Source: Roseibium aggregatum (lineage in GTDB: Bacteria; Pseudomonadota; Alphaproteobacteria; Rhizobiales; Stappiaceae). Taken from it: a DNA stretch of 64,000 bases. Below are positions 1-8,023 of this stretch, one piece after another. Positions within the stretch are counted from its first letter, which is position 1. The number at the start of each line of letters is the position of its first letter. The position numbers were made by a program, and so were the translations under genes. The notes under the pieces were generated by a model. That model did not search any database and was not told the origin of the DNA. It worked only from the letters and a program-made list of their open reading frames with translations. Location of the stretch: NCBI RefSeq assembly GCF_017309185.1, contig NZ_JAEKJZ010000003.1:62001-126000 (forward strand), given 5' to 3'.

Positions 1-1
1 G

Positions 2-691
2 AAGGAAGTCCGCAAGGCGCTGAATCACGCGATCAACAAGCAGGCGATCCTGGATGCCGTCTTCCAGGGCTCCGGCCAGGCCGCGAAGAACCCGATCCCG
101 CCGACCATGTGGTCCTACAACGACGCGATCGAGGATGACGACTATAATCCAGAACTGGCGAAGGAAATGCTGGCAGCCGCCGGTGTCTCCGACCTGTCCA
201 TGAAGGTCTGGGCGATGCCGGTTCAGCGTCCGTACAACCCGAATGCCCGCCGCATGGCGGAAGTCATTCAGGCGGATTTCGCCAAGGTTGGTGTCAACGT
301 CGAGATCGTGTCTTACGAGTGGGGCGAGTATCTCTCCCGTTCGAAGGCTGAGGACCGCGACGGCGCCGTTCTGCTCGGCTGGACCGGCGACAACGGCGAC
401 CCGGACAACTTCCTGGCCGTTCTGCTCGGCTGTGATGCCGTCGGCGGGTCAAACCGTGCGCAGTGGTGCAACGACGAGTTCGACGCTCTCGTTCAAAAGG
501 CCAAGACTGTCACCGACAAGGCGGAGCGCACGAAGCTCTACGAAGAGGCGCAGGTCGTCTTCAAGGAAGAAGCGCCCTGGGCGACCATCGCGCATTCCGT
601 CGTCTTCATGCCGATGTCTTCCAAGGTCACCGGCTACGTCATGGATCCGCTCGGCGGTCACTGGTTCGACGGCGTGGATATCGCGGAGTAA
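2..691 (+). CDS. ABC transporter substrate-binding protein, family 5 (peptide/nickel type), C-terminal part
   Basis: The gene enters the window from the left, so only the last 229 residues or so are visible, in the frame that begins at base 2. The visible part starts KEVRKALNHAINKQAI, which matches the family-5 (DppA/OppA) segment near the middle of these proteins, and ends HWFDGVDIAE. Family members are periplasmic lipid- or signal-peptide-bearing receptors that bind dipeptides, oligopeptides, opines or nickel; the ligand cannot be read from this fragment. It is the first visible gene of an operon with two permeases and two ATPases downstream. A strong terminator-like hairpin separates it from the permease gene. 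The family call is secure, the substrate is unknown. Confidence 0.9.
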   Translation, partial: KEVRKALNHAINKQAILDAVFQGSGQAAKNPIPPTMWSYNDAIEDDDYNPELAKEMLAAAGVSDLSMKVWAMPVQRPYNPNARRMAEVIQADFAKVGVNVEIVSYEWGEYLSRSKAEDRDGAVLLGWTGDNGDPDNFLAVLLGCDAVGGSNRAQWCNDEFDALVQKAKTVTDKAERTKLYEEAQVVFKEEAPWATIAHSVVFMPMSSKVTGYVMDPLGGHWFDGVDIAE

Positions 692-707
692 ACGCCGCTC
701 AAATCCC

Positions 708-746
708 GGAAGGCGCTGGCAGAAATGCCGGCGCCTTCCAGTTTTT
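708..746 (+). terminator. Terminator-like hairpin between binding-protein and permease genes
   Basis: Arm GGAAGGCGC at 708-716 pairs perfectly with GCGCCTTCC at 731-739. The inner bases GGC (718-720) and GCC (727-729) extend the stem. It is followed by AGTTTTTT. This is a classic intrinsic terminator shape 17 bases after the binding-protein stop codon and 65 bases before dppB. Because the permease genes lie in the same direction with no gene in between, it more likely gives partial termination or protects the 3' end of the binding-protein mRNA. Confidence 0.8.
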
Positions 747-810
747 TGGCCGGCGGACATTCTTCTTTTGAAAGACGGTTGCCGCCGGTCCTTCGTATCT
801 GGATCCTGAC

Positions 811-1818
811 ATGCTTCGCTTTCTTCTAGGCCGCCTGGGCCTGTTGATCCCGACATTCTTCGGCGTCACGCTGGTCGCCTTCTCCTTCATCCGGCTGCTG
901 CCGGGCGATCCGCTCGATCTTCTGGCCGGCGAACGCGGCGTCACGCCCGAGCGCAAGGCGGAACTGATGGCCCAAATGGGTTTCGACAGGCCGCTCTGGC
1001 AACAGTATCTCGACTATGTCGCCGGCGTTTTTCAGGGCGATCTCGGAACGTCATTTGTGTCGAAAAAACCGGTGCTCGACGAGTTCCTGACGCTCTTTCC
1101 CGCGACCGCGGAACTGGCGCTGTGCGCGATTATTCTTGCCGTCTGTCTCGGTATTCCCGCCGGCATTTTCGCCGCGGTCAAACGCGGCTCCTTCGCCGAT
1201 CAGGCAATCATGGGAACGGCGCTCGTCGGCTATTCCATGCCAATCTTCTGGTGGGGCCTGCTCCTGATCATTCTCTTTTCCGGCATCCTGCAATGGACGC
1301 CGGTCTCGGGCCGTATTTCGCTGCTCTATTTCTTCCCGCAGGTTACCGGGTTCATGCTGATCGACAGTCTCCTGTCCGGCGAAAAGGGCGCGTTTCTATC
1401 CGCTGTCCAGCATCTGATCCTGCCGTCGATCGTGCTGGCGACCATCCCGCTTGCCGTGATTGCCCGTCAGACCCGTTCGGCCATGCTTGAGGTGCTCGGC
1501 GAGGACTATGTCCGCACGGCCCGGGCGAAGGGCCTGCCGCCGCGCCGGGTCATCGGCCTTCACGCCTTGCGCAACGCGCTGATCCCGGTGGTGACGACCA
1601 TCGGCCTGCAGGTCGGCGTGCTGCTTGCCGGGGCGATCCTGACGGAGACCATCTTTTCCTGGCCGGGGATCGGCAAGTGGCTGGTCGACAGCATTTCGCG
1701 CCGGGACTACTTCGTCGTTCAGGGGGGGCTCCTCATGATCGCGGCGATCATCATGCTGGTGAATCTGGTCGTGGACGTGCTCTACGGTCTGATCAACCCG
1801 CGCATCCGCCACAACTGA
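811..1818 (+). CDS. dppB: ABC transporter permease, DppB type
   Basis: 335 residues, normal for DppB/OppB permeases. The N-terminus MLRFLLGRLGLLIPTFFGVT is the usual first membrane helix of this family, followed by PGDP and a periplasmic segment. The binding-protein-dependent transport domain covers the rest. The EAA loop that contacts the ATPases is visible around residues 229-250 (EDYVRTARAKGLPPRRVI). It should form the membrane channel with the DppC-type protein that follows 15 bases later. The operon order, binding protein, two permeases and two ATPases, is typical of peptide importers. Substrate is not determined by sequence inspection. Confidence 0.93.
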   Translation: MLRFLLGRLGLLIPTFFGVTLVAFSFIRLLPGDPLDLLAGERGVTPERKAELMAQMGFDRPLWQQYLDYVAGVFQGDLGTSFVSKKPVLDEFLTLFPATAELALCAIILAVCLGIPAGIFAAVKRGSFADQAIMGTALVGYSMPIFWWGLLLIILFSGILQWTPVSGRISLLYFFPQVTGFMLIDSLLSGEKGAFLSAVQHLILPSIVLATIPLAVIARQTRSAMLEVLGEDYVRTARAKGLPPRRVIGLHALRNALIPVVTTIGLQVGVLLAGAILTETIFSWPGIGKWLVDSISRRDYFVVQGGLLMIAAIIMLVNLVVDVLYGLINPRIRHN

Positions 1819-1833
1819 GCCGGGGACCGGAAA

Positions 1834-2763
1834 ATGACAAACACCTCTCCGGCCGCCAAGGCCGACACGGCGAAACTGGAAGCGGAAAGCCGCAACGCCA
1901 CAAAGGCGCAACTGGCCGAGTTCTGGTATTATTTTTCGCAAAACAAGGGCGCTGTCATCGGACTGGTGGTGTTCGCGCTGCTGGTTCTGATGGCGGTGTT
2001 CGCGCCGCTGATAGCGCCCCATGATCCGGACGTTCAGTACCGCGACAGCTTTCTGGTGCCGCCGGTCTGGGAAGAGGGCGGCAAGGCGGCCTTTCTGCTG
2101 GGTACGGATGCGGTCGGCAGGGACATTCTCTCCCGTCTCATCTACGGCGCGCGCTTTTCCCTGTTCATCGGGGTTGTCGTCGTCACCATCGCGCTTGTGG
2201 GCGGCATCGTCATCGGTCTCGTCGCCGGCTACATGCGCGGCGCGGTCGACACGCTCATCATGCGCGTCATGGACATTGTCCTTGCGTTTCCTTCGCTGCT
2301 CCTCGCTCTGGTGCTGGTCGCCATTCTGGGGCCGGGTCTGATCAACGCGATGATCGCCATCGCCATCGTCCTCCAGCCGCATTTCGTGCGGCTGACCCGC
2401 GCCGCCGTTCTGGCCGAGCGCAGCCGGGACTACGTGGTCGCGGCCAAGGTCGCCGGTGCCGGTCATCTACGGCTGATGTTCAAGACCATCCTGCCCAACT
2501 GCCTGGCGCCGCTGATCGTTCAGGCGACGCTGTCCTTTTCCAACGCCATCCTGGATGCGGCGGCCCTCGGGTTTCTCGGCATGGGCGCGCAACCGCCGAC
2601 GCCGGAATGGGGCACGATGCTGGCGGAAGCGCGCGAGTTCATCCTGCGCGCCTGGTGGGTGGTAACCTTCCCGGGACTTGCCATCCTGATCACCGTGCTT
2701 GCCATCAATCTTGTTGGCGACGGCTTGCGCGATGCGCTCGATCCGAAGCTGAAGAGGAGCTGA
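1834..2763 (+). CDS. dppC: ABC transporter permease, DppC type
   Basis: 309 residues. It has a hydrophilic N-terminal tail of about 40 residues, then a membrane helix and the OppC_N-like segment ending in APHDPDVQYRD, typical of the DppC/OppC subfamily. The phrase LLGTDAVGRDILSRLIYGAR is the diagnostic start of the transport domain. The EAA loop is RDYVVAAKVAGAGHLRLMFK. It pairs with the DppB-type subunit upstream. The next gene starts 4 bases after the stop codon, so the two are probably translated in a coupled way. Confidence 0.93.
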   Translation: MTNTSPAAKADTAKLEAESRNATKAQLAEFWYYFSQNKGAVIGLVVFALLVLMAVFAPLIAPHDPDVQYRDSFLVPPVWEEGGKAAFLLGTDAVGRDILSRLIYGARFSLFIGVVVVTIALVGGIVIGLVAGYMRGAVDTLIMRVMDIVLAFPSLLLALVLVAILGPGLINAMIAIAIVLQPHFVRLTRAAVLAERSRDYVVAAKVAGAGHLRLMFKTILPNCLAPLIVQATLSFSNAILDAAALGFLGMGAQPPTPEWGTMLAEAREFILRAWWVVTFPGLAILITVLAINLVGDGLRDALDPKLKRS

Positions 2764-2767
2764 TGCC

Positions 2768-3604
2768 ATGCCGCTTCTTGAAATCAGAAACCTGAAGGTC
2801 GAGTTCGACACCGCGAAAGGCCCGTTCAAGGCGCTCGACGGCGTGGATTACTCGGTCGATTCCGGTGAGGTGCTGGCGATCGTCGGGGAATCCGGCTCCG
2901 GCAAGTCCGTCGCCATGCTGGCGATGATGGGACTTCTGCCGGACAGCGCGACGATTACCGCCGACAAGATGGCGTTCGAGGGGCTGGACCTGAGAACGCT
3001 TTCGGCCACAGCGCGGCGCAAGGTGATCGGCAAGGAGATCTCGATGATCTTTCAGGAGCCGATCGCAAGCCTCAATCCCTGCTTCACTGTCGGCTTCCAG
3101 TTGGGCGAGTCCTTGAAGACCCACATGGGCCTCAAAGGCGGCAAGGCGAAAGATCGCGTGATCGAGCTTCTGACGGCGGTCGGTATTCCCGACCCGGAGG
3201 GCCGGCTCAATGCGTTTCCGCACCAGATGTCCGGCGGCCAGTGCCAGCGCGTGATGATCGCCATGGCAATTGCCTGTTCGCCAAAGCTCTTGATCGCCGA
3301 CGAACCGACCACCGCACTGGACGTCACGATCCAGAAGCAGATCCTGGACCTTCTGGTTCAACTGCAGCAGGACAGCGGCATGGGCCTCATCATGATCACC
3401 CACGACATGGGGGTGGTGGCGGAGACCGCTGATCGGGTAATCGTCCAATATCAGGGCCGCAAGATGGAGGAGGCCGACGTGTTGTCGCTCTTCGAGAATC
3501 CACAGAACGCGTATACGAAAGCGCTGCTCTCGGCGCTGCCGGAAAATGCAACGGGCGACCGTCTACCGACGGTGAGCGACTTTGCCGAAGCGGGAGGATT
3601 TTGA
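2768..3604 (+). CDS. dppD: ABC transporter ATP-binding protein, DppD type
   Basis: 278 residues. Walker A is GESGSGKS (about residues 38-45), the signature is MSGGQCQRVMIAMA, Walker B is LLIADEPTTALD, and the switch histidine lies in MITHDMG. It energises peptide import on the cytoplasmic face together with the DppF-type subunit. DppD/OppD proteins are usually about 320-340 residues; this one stops after the core at FAEAGGF and lacks most of the C-terminal oligopeptide/dipeptide extension. Its stop codon overlaps the long frame of the next gene. Family call is firm. Confidence 0.92.
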   Translation: MPLLEIRNLKVEFDTAKGPFKALDGVDYSVDSGEVLAIVGESGSGKSVAMLAMMGLLPDSATITADKMAFEGLDLRTLSATARRKVIGKEISMIFQEPIASLNPCFTVGFQLGESLKTHMGLKGGKAKDRVIELLTAVGIPDPEGRLNAFPHQMSGGQCQRVMIAMAIACSPKLLIADEPTTALDVTIQKQILDLLVQLQQDSGMGLIMITHDMGVVAETADRVIVQYQGRKMEEADVLSLFENPQNAYTKALLSALPENATGDRLPTVSDFAEAGGF

Positions 3605-3606
3605 CC

Positions 3607-4437
3607 ATGTCGGACGATGTGATCCTGAAGGTCCGGGACGTCTACCGCACCTATGACATCAGCGGCGGTCTGTTCCGCAAGGCTTCGCAACTGACGGCCG
3701 TCAAGGGTGTCAGTCTCGATGTGGAGCGCGGCACGACGCTGGCGGTTGTCGGCGAAAGCGGCTGCGGCAAGTCGACCCTTGCCCGCATGCTCTCCATGAT
3801 CGACGCGCAGTCGTCCGGCTCCATCGAGATCGACGGCCTGCCGATCGACATTTCCAGGACTGGTATTTCGAAGGAAATGCGCCAGAAGGTGCAGATCGTC
3901 TTCCAGAACCCCTACGGTTCACTGAACCCGCGCCAGAAGATCGGCCACGTGCTGGAAGAGCCGCTGTTGCTCAACACGGACATGTCGGCGGCCGAGCGCC
4001 GGGACCTGGCCTTGCAGATGCTGGAAAAGGTCGGCCTGCAGCCGGAGCATTACGGCCGCTATCCGCACATGTTTTCCGGTGGCCAGCGCCAGCGCATCGC
4101 CATCGCGCGCGCCATCATGATGAAGCCGAAGCTCCTTGTGCTCGACGAACCGGTCTCCGCGCTCGATCTCTCGGTACAGGCGCAGATCCTCAATCTCCTG
4201 GCCGATCTTCAGGAGGAGATGAACCTGACTTATGTGTTCATTTCCCACGATCTTTCGGTGGTGCGTTACATCGCCGACAAGGTGATGGTGATGTATTTCG
4301 GTGAAGTGGTGGAATACGGCACGCGGGACGAGGTCTTCGAAAACCCGCAGCACGACTATACCAAGACCCTGTTCGCGGCGACACCCAAAGCGGATGTGGA
4401 GAGCATTCGCAAGCGCCTGGCCGCCAAGGCGGCCTGA
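3607..4437 (+). CDS. dppF: ABC transporter ATP-binding protein, DppF type
   Basis: The frame is open from a TTG at 3601, but ATG 3607 is preferred because GGAGG at 3594-3598 lies 8 bases before it. This gives 276 residues. Walker A GESGCGKST, signature FSGGQRQRIAIARA, Walker B LLVLDEPVSALDLS and ISHDLSVV are all intact. DPYGSLNPR-like text (FQNPYGSLNPRQKI) after the Q-loop is characteristic of DppF/OppF. It completes the peptide importer as the second ATPase. Like its partner it is short for the family, ending soon after the catalytic core. Confidence 0.92.
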   Translation: MSDDVILKVRDVYRTYDISGGLFRKASQLTAVKGVSLDVERGTTLAVVGESGCGKSTLARMLSMIDAQSSGSIEIDGLPIDISRTGISKEMRQKVQIVFQNPYGSLNPRQKIGHVLEEPLLLNTDMSAAERRDLALQMLEKVGLQPEHYGRYPHMFSGGQRQRIAIARAIMMKPKLLVLDEPVSALDLSVQAQILNLLADLQEEMNLTYVFISHDLSVVRYIADKVMVMYFGEVVEYGTRDEVFENPQHDYTKTLFAATPKADVESIRKRLAAKAA

Positions 4438-4480
4438 CGAGTCTTACGGCCGGATCTGGATCGGCAGGGTTCCGTTTCCG

Positions 4481-5578
4481 TCAGGCAACGGCCTCGTTTT
4501 GATTGGAAGCAGCCAGATTGGCCGAAGTCTCCCGCAAGTTCTGCGCCGAGATTTCATAGTGCTGGCTGGCTGCAAGATGAAGCGACCTGTGAAGGCCGCC
4601 GATATCGACACTGCTTCCGTCACTGAAGGTCACGGTCACGTCACTGCCTATCGAGGCCCCCGCCAGAGTGATTGAATCCTCGGAGCCTGCAAAGGACAGG
4701 ACGGTGCCTTGGCTTTCATGCGAGACCGTGAAATCTTCTGCGGACAAGCCGTCTCCAATTCTGATTTCAAGATCGCCGGAGGAGTTGACAGTGTCTGCTC
4801 CATCGCCTTTTTCGAAATAGACAACGGAGTCGGTGTTGACGCTGATTGTGTCGTTACCCGCGCCAGCATGAATCGTATTGCCGGAATTTCCCTGGATAAT
4901 GTCGTCTCCGGCTCCTGCGTAAATTGTGTTGCCGGAATTGACACTGATGATGTCGTCACCGCCACCGGCTTTGATAACATTGTCCGAATTGGCTCGAATG
5001 GTGTCATTACCGCCGCCGGTGTTGATGGTGTTGCCGGCGTTGGCCTGGACGACATCGTCGCCAGAGCCAGCCGTTATGACATTGCCCGCGTTCACGCTGA
5101 TGACATTGTTGCCACCACCGGCGTTGATGACGTTGTCCGCATTGGCGTTGATTACGTCGCTACCGTCGCCGGTTGTAATTGTGTTCCCTGCGTTTGCAAA
5201 AATGGCGTTGTCGCCTTCGCCTGCATCGATTGTGTTCTCCGCGTTGACTGAAATGACGTCATGGTTCTCTCCAGTGACAATGACGTTGTTCGCGTTTGCG
5301 GTTATGATCGAGCCGATTAAATTGTCGATGGCGTTTTTTTGAGACCCGGAGTTATCGGACCGCTCCAGCGCCAGGCTTTGACGGAATTCCTCTATCAACC
5401 GATCCACTTTGTTTTTCTCGGCGACAGCTTTGTCCAGATCGTCGTTTACAGCAGGCTGAGGTTTTTCTTCCGGTTCCTCCGATTGTCTTTCTTGTTGCCT
5501 TGCGGTTGTCGGCGTCGTAGATGCCGTCGACTGAAAGAAATGGGATCTGGATTGATAGTTCAAGCTGCCGATTGTCAT
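4481..5578 (-). CDS. RTX-like protein with nine 17-residue beta-roll repeats
   Basis: 365 residues from ATG 5578, which has GGAGG six bases upstream; an in-frame TTG at 5581 is too close to it. Residues 1-97 are polar with a Pro/Glu/Gln-rich stretch and a likely helical segment (DLDKAVAEKNKVDRLIEEFR). Residues 98-250 are nine tandem 17-residue units of pattern N-[TV]-I-x-[AT]-G-x-G-[DN]-[DN]-x-I-x-[AV]-N-[AS]-[GD]. After them YFEKGDGADTV and a beta-rich tail resemble the haemolysin-type calcium-binding-related domain. No signal peptide is seen, which fits type I secretion; no type I ABC exporter lies nearby, though a TolC-like gene sits at 40 kb. Calcium binding and secretion are inferred; function is unknown. 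Confidence 0.75.
   Translation of the reverse strand: MTIGSLNYQSRSHFFQSTASTTPTTARQQERQSEEPEEKPQPAVNDDLDKAVAEKNKVDRLIEEFRQSLALERSDNSGSQKNAIDNLIGSIITANANNVIVTGENHDVISVNAENTIDAGEGDNAIFANAGNTITTGDGSDVINANADNVINAGGGNNVISVNAGNVITAGSGDDVVQANAGNTINTGGGNDTIRANSDNVIKAGGGDDIISVNSGNTIYAGAGDDIIQGNSGNTIHAGAGNDTISVNTDSVVYFEKGDGADTVNSSGDLEIRIGDGLSAEDFTVSHESQGTVLSFAGSEDSITLAGASIGSDVTVTFSDGSSVDIGGLHRSLHLAASQHYEISAQNLRETSANLAASNQNEAVA
4829..5287 (-). repeat. Nine tandem 51-bp coding repeats
   Basis: Nine in-frame units of 51 bases encode the 17-residue repeats of the RTX-like protein. Each unit begins with an Asn codon and contains the G-x-G-[DN]-[DN] turn. Units 2-9 are close to the consensus; the first (TGENHD in the turn) is degenerate. 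Codons vary between units, so the array looks old rather than freshly duplicated. Confidence 0.85.
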
Positions 5579-5932
5579 CAATCACCTCCGCCTCGCGCGT
5601 TCAGATTGCAGAGAAATGAATGGATGTTCTCGTTTTGATTGTGTGTAGGTAATTTTAACAATCAGTAAATTTTCCTGAACTTCAGGGACTGCGCTGAAGC
5701 TGGTTTGAGTCCCGGTCCACTTCGAAGGAAGCGTCAAGTCCGCAGCCTGTTTTCAGGTAATCGTTTATGAGATGTTTCTCGGCTTGTGCCGTTTGAGTAT
5801 TGTTTGCGCGACGCTCGTTCGTCTCATTGAGGCGCGAGGTCGCTCTCCCGTTCCTATGGATTCCATTTCTCGATTGAAGGAAAAATTCATTTTCGAGGTT
5901 GCTTTATTCGATTATTCGAGTATTCTCGAATT
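5579..5932. other. Divergent promoter region between RTX-like gene and arsR
   Basis: 354 bases without a credible gene. The RTX-like gene reads left from here and arsR reads right. The stretch is visibly richer in A+T than the flanking genes, with several T-rich runs (for example near 5650-5680). The only long open frame, 5772-5954, has no ribosome-binding site and no recognisable product. The right end holds the arsR-proximal inverted repeat. Confidence 0.6.
5914..5931 (+). promoter_or_regulatory. Inverted repeat, probable ArsR operator
   Basis: ATTCGAG at 5914-5920 and CTCGAAT at 5925-5931 form a perfect 7-base inverted repeat around TATT. It abuts the arsR ATG at 5933. ArsR-family repressors bind inverted repeats over their own promoters, so this is the best candidate operator for the arsenic operon. 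No Shine-Dalgarno sequence fits between it and the ATG, so the transcript may be leaderless or the site may overlap the translation start region. Confidence 0.6.
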
Positions 5933-6286
5933 ATGGAAAAAGAAGACGCCTTGAACGCATTGGCAGCCTTGGGTCAGGAAACACGCCTCGACGTCTTTCG
6001 CCTTTTGGTGAAAGCGGGAAAAGAAGGCATGGCCGCAGGTGCTATTTCAGATGCGCTCAAAGTTCGTCCGAATACCCTATCGACCCACCTGGGCGCCCTG
6101 TCCCGCTCCGGCCTTGTGCACGCGGAGCGGGACGGGCGCTCGATTCATTACACCGCGGATCTCGGCACCATGCAGGTCCTGGTGACTTACCTTCTGCAGG
6201 ATTGCTGCGGCGGAAATCCCGACCTCTGCGCACCGATCCTCAAAATGGCCAGTGCGGCTACCTGCGACAGTTCCGAAGCCTGTTGA
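5933..6286 (+). CDS. arsR: ArsR-family arsenite-responsive repressor
   Basis: 117 residues with a winged-helix fold: ALAALGQETRLDVFRLLVKAG is the ArsR helix 1-2 pattern, and NTLSTHLGALSRSGLVHAERDGRSIHY covers the recognition helix and wing. The usual ELCVCDL arsenite site of the E. coli type is missing. Instead there are Cys91 and Cys92 (DCCGG) with Cys99, 111 and 117 near the C-terminus, like the C-terminal Cys triad known from Acidithiobacillus ArsR. This points to As(III)/Sb(III) sensing by a C-terminal site. It heads arsR-arsC-acr3 and should be released from the adjacent inverted repeat when arsenite binds. Confidence 0.92.
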   Translation: MEKEDALNALAALGQETRLDVFRLLVKAGKEGMAAGAISDALKVRPNTLSTHLGALSRSGLVHAERDGRSIHYTADLGTMQVLVTYLLQDCCGGNPDLCAPILKMASAATCDSSEAC

Positions 6287-6305
6287 ATTCCCGGCAAGGT
6301 GGTAA

Positions 6306-6731
6306 ATGACAATGCGATATGTGCTTTTCGTGTGCACAGCGAATTCCGCCCGCTCGGTCTTGGGCGAAGCTCTGTTACGCCACCTGGGGCAGGGTGGGTT
6401 TGAGACCTACTCTGCAGGCTCGACCCCACGGGGAACCGTTAATCCCTATGCGATTGATTGCCTGGAGCGCCACGGACTTCCTGCAACCGGTTTTCGATCA
6501 AAGAGTTGGGAAGAATTCTCCGGACCGTCTGCACCGGTAATGGATCACATCGTGACGGTCTGCGACAACGCCGCAGGCGAAGCCTGCCCGGTTTGGCCGG
6601 GACATCCGTCGGTTCTTCACTGGAGCATCCCCGATCCGGCCGCTGTTTCAGGAACGGAAAGTGAGATTCGAGCCGCATTCGATAACGCCTACGACCTTCT
6701 TGAAAACAGAATTGTGAAAGAGTTGATATGA
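6306..6731 (+). CDS. arsC: Arsenate reductase, low-molecular-weight phosphatase fold
   Basis: 141 residues. The P-loop CTANSARS (Cys10 to Arg16) is the CX5R catalytic motif of the LMW protein tyrosine phosphatase fold, with the general acid Asp110 in [10 protein letters not shown]. Cys86 and Cys94 ([11 protein letters not shown]) match the redox relay pair of thioredoxin/glutaredoxin-linked ArsC enzymes, so reduction of arsenate to arsenite is likelier than phosphotyrosine hydrolysis. AAGGTGG upstream supports the ATG at 6306. Its last codons overlap the start of acr3 (ATGA), so arsenite is made where its exporter is translated. Confidence 0.92.
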   Translation: MTMRYVLFVCTANSARSVLGEALLRHLGQGGFETYSAGSTPRGTVNPYAIDCLERHGLPATGFRSKSWEEFSGPSAPVMDHIVTVCDNAAGEACPVWPGHPSVLHWSIPDPAAVSGTESEIRAAFDNAYDLLENRIVKELI

Positions 6732-7777
6732 GTAAAGAAGCATCCTCGCCCATGGGACTCTTCGAGCGCTATCTGTCGCTTTGGGTCGGTCTTTGCATTG
6801 CCGCCGGCGTCGGTCTCGGTGTGACCTTTCCCGGTATCTTCGAGGCGATCGCCTTGATCGAGTATGCCAGCGTCAACCTCGTAGTCGCGGTGCTGATCTG
6901 GGTGATGATCTACCCGATGATGGTCAACGTCGATTTTGCGTCTTTGAAAGACGTAGGCAAAAAGCCGAAAGGCCTTTGCATCACGGTTGTCGTCAACTGG
7001 CTGATCAAGCCTTTCACGATGGCCGCTCTCGGTATCCTCTTCTTCGAGTATCTATTCGCGGGTCTCGTAGATCCCCAGACGGCGAAAGAGTATATCGCGG
7101 GAATGATCCTTTTGGGGGTCGCGCCTTGCACGGCCATGGTGTTCGTCTGGAGCCAGCTCGTGCGGGGAGACGCGAACTACACGCTCGTTCAGGTTTCGAT
7201 CAACGACATTATCATGGTGTTCGCCTTCGCACCGATCGCGGCGCTGCTCCTTGGGGTGACGGATATTGTCGTGCCGTGGGAAACGCTGCTCCTTTCCGTG
7301 ATCCTTTACGTCATCATTCCCCTGACCGCCGGATATTTCACCCGGAAAGCACTTGACGGAAAAGACAACGAAGAGCGCATCGCGGAGTTTACGGGGAAGG
7401 TTAAGCCATTTTCGGTTATCGGCCTTCTGGCGACGGTCGTTTTGCTGTTCGGTTTTCAGGCGCAGACCATTCTCGACAAACCGATGGTCATCTTGCTGAT
7501 TGCCATACCGCTTCTCATCCAGAGCTATGGCATATTCTTCGTTGCCTATGCTTGGGCCTATCTGTGGCGAGTGCCTTTCAACACAGCTGCCCCGGCAGCT
7601 CTCATCGGAACGTCGAACTTCTTCGAGCTCGCGGTCGCAGTCGCCATCAGCCTGTTCGGACTGAACTCCGGAGCCGCGCTCGCAACGGTTGTCGGGGTTC
7701 TGGTCGAGGTTCCCGTAATGTTGTCGCTGGTTGCTCTAGCCAATAGGACGCGCTCTTATTTTCCAGCCGTTGCGTAA
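6728..7777 (+). CDS. acr3: Arsenite efflux transporter, ACR3 family
   Basis: 349 residues, about ten hydrophobic segments, normal for ACR3. The conserved motif [15 protein letters not shown] contains the membrane cysteine needed for arsenite transport in characterised ACR3 proteins, and [17 protein letters not shown] carries the conserved glutamate of a late helix. It expels arsenite produced by the upstream reductase, driven by the proton gradient. Start ATG 6728 overlaps the arsC stop. A hairpin 30 bases after the stop ends the operon. Confidence 0.95.
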   Translation: MSKEASSPMGLFERYLSLWVGLCIAAGVGLGVTFPGIFEAIALIEYASVNLVVAVLIWVMIYPMMVNVDFASLKDVGKKPKGLCITVVVNWLIKPFTMAALGILFFEYLFAGLVDPQTAKEYIAGMILLGVAPCTAMVFVWSQLVRGDANYTLVQVSINDIIMVFAFAPIAALLLGVTDIVVPWETLLLSVILYVIIPLTAGYFTRKALDGKDNEERIAEFTGKVKPFSVIGLLATVVLLFGFQAQTILDKPMVILLIAIPLLIQSYGIFFVAYAWAYLWRVPFNTAAPAALIGTSNFFELAVAVAISLFGLNSGAALATVVGVLVEVPVMLSLVALANRTRSYFPAVA

Positions 7778-7807
7778 AGCCCGATACGGGGAGAGCCGAC
7801 GCGAACA

Positions 7808-7847
7808 AAGGCCTGCCTTGCAAATATGCCAGGCAGGCCTTCGCTTT
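7808..7847 (+). terminator. Intrinsic terminator of the arsenic operon
   Basis: Perfect 11-base stem: AAGGCCTGCCT (7808-7818) and AGGCAGGCCTT (7831-7841), with a 12-base loop, followed by CGCTTTT. It lies 30 bases after the acr3 stop. Confidence 0.75.
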
Positions 7848-8023
7848 TAGAGTGCTGAAGTCCTGGCCTCCGCATTAGTTCATTCCGGTCAAGAGTTTGG
7901 CGACCCGACAAATAAATGTTCATGTGCGGTTCAGACAGTCTATCGTAGAGGCGTCCTTTCAGAAGTTGATTCTGGCACTTTGTGGATTTTCGATTTGAAT
8001 TGGTCTCTACGAGCGAGTTATCG

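Noticed and set aside
4829-5287. CRISPR array or minisatellite
   Set aside because: The 51-base periodicity is in phase with an open frame, there are no unique spacers, and the repeats encode RTX-like turns.
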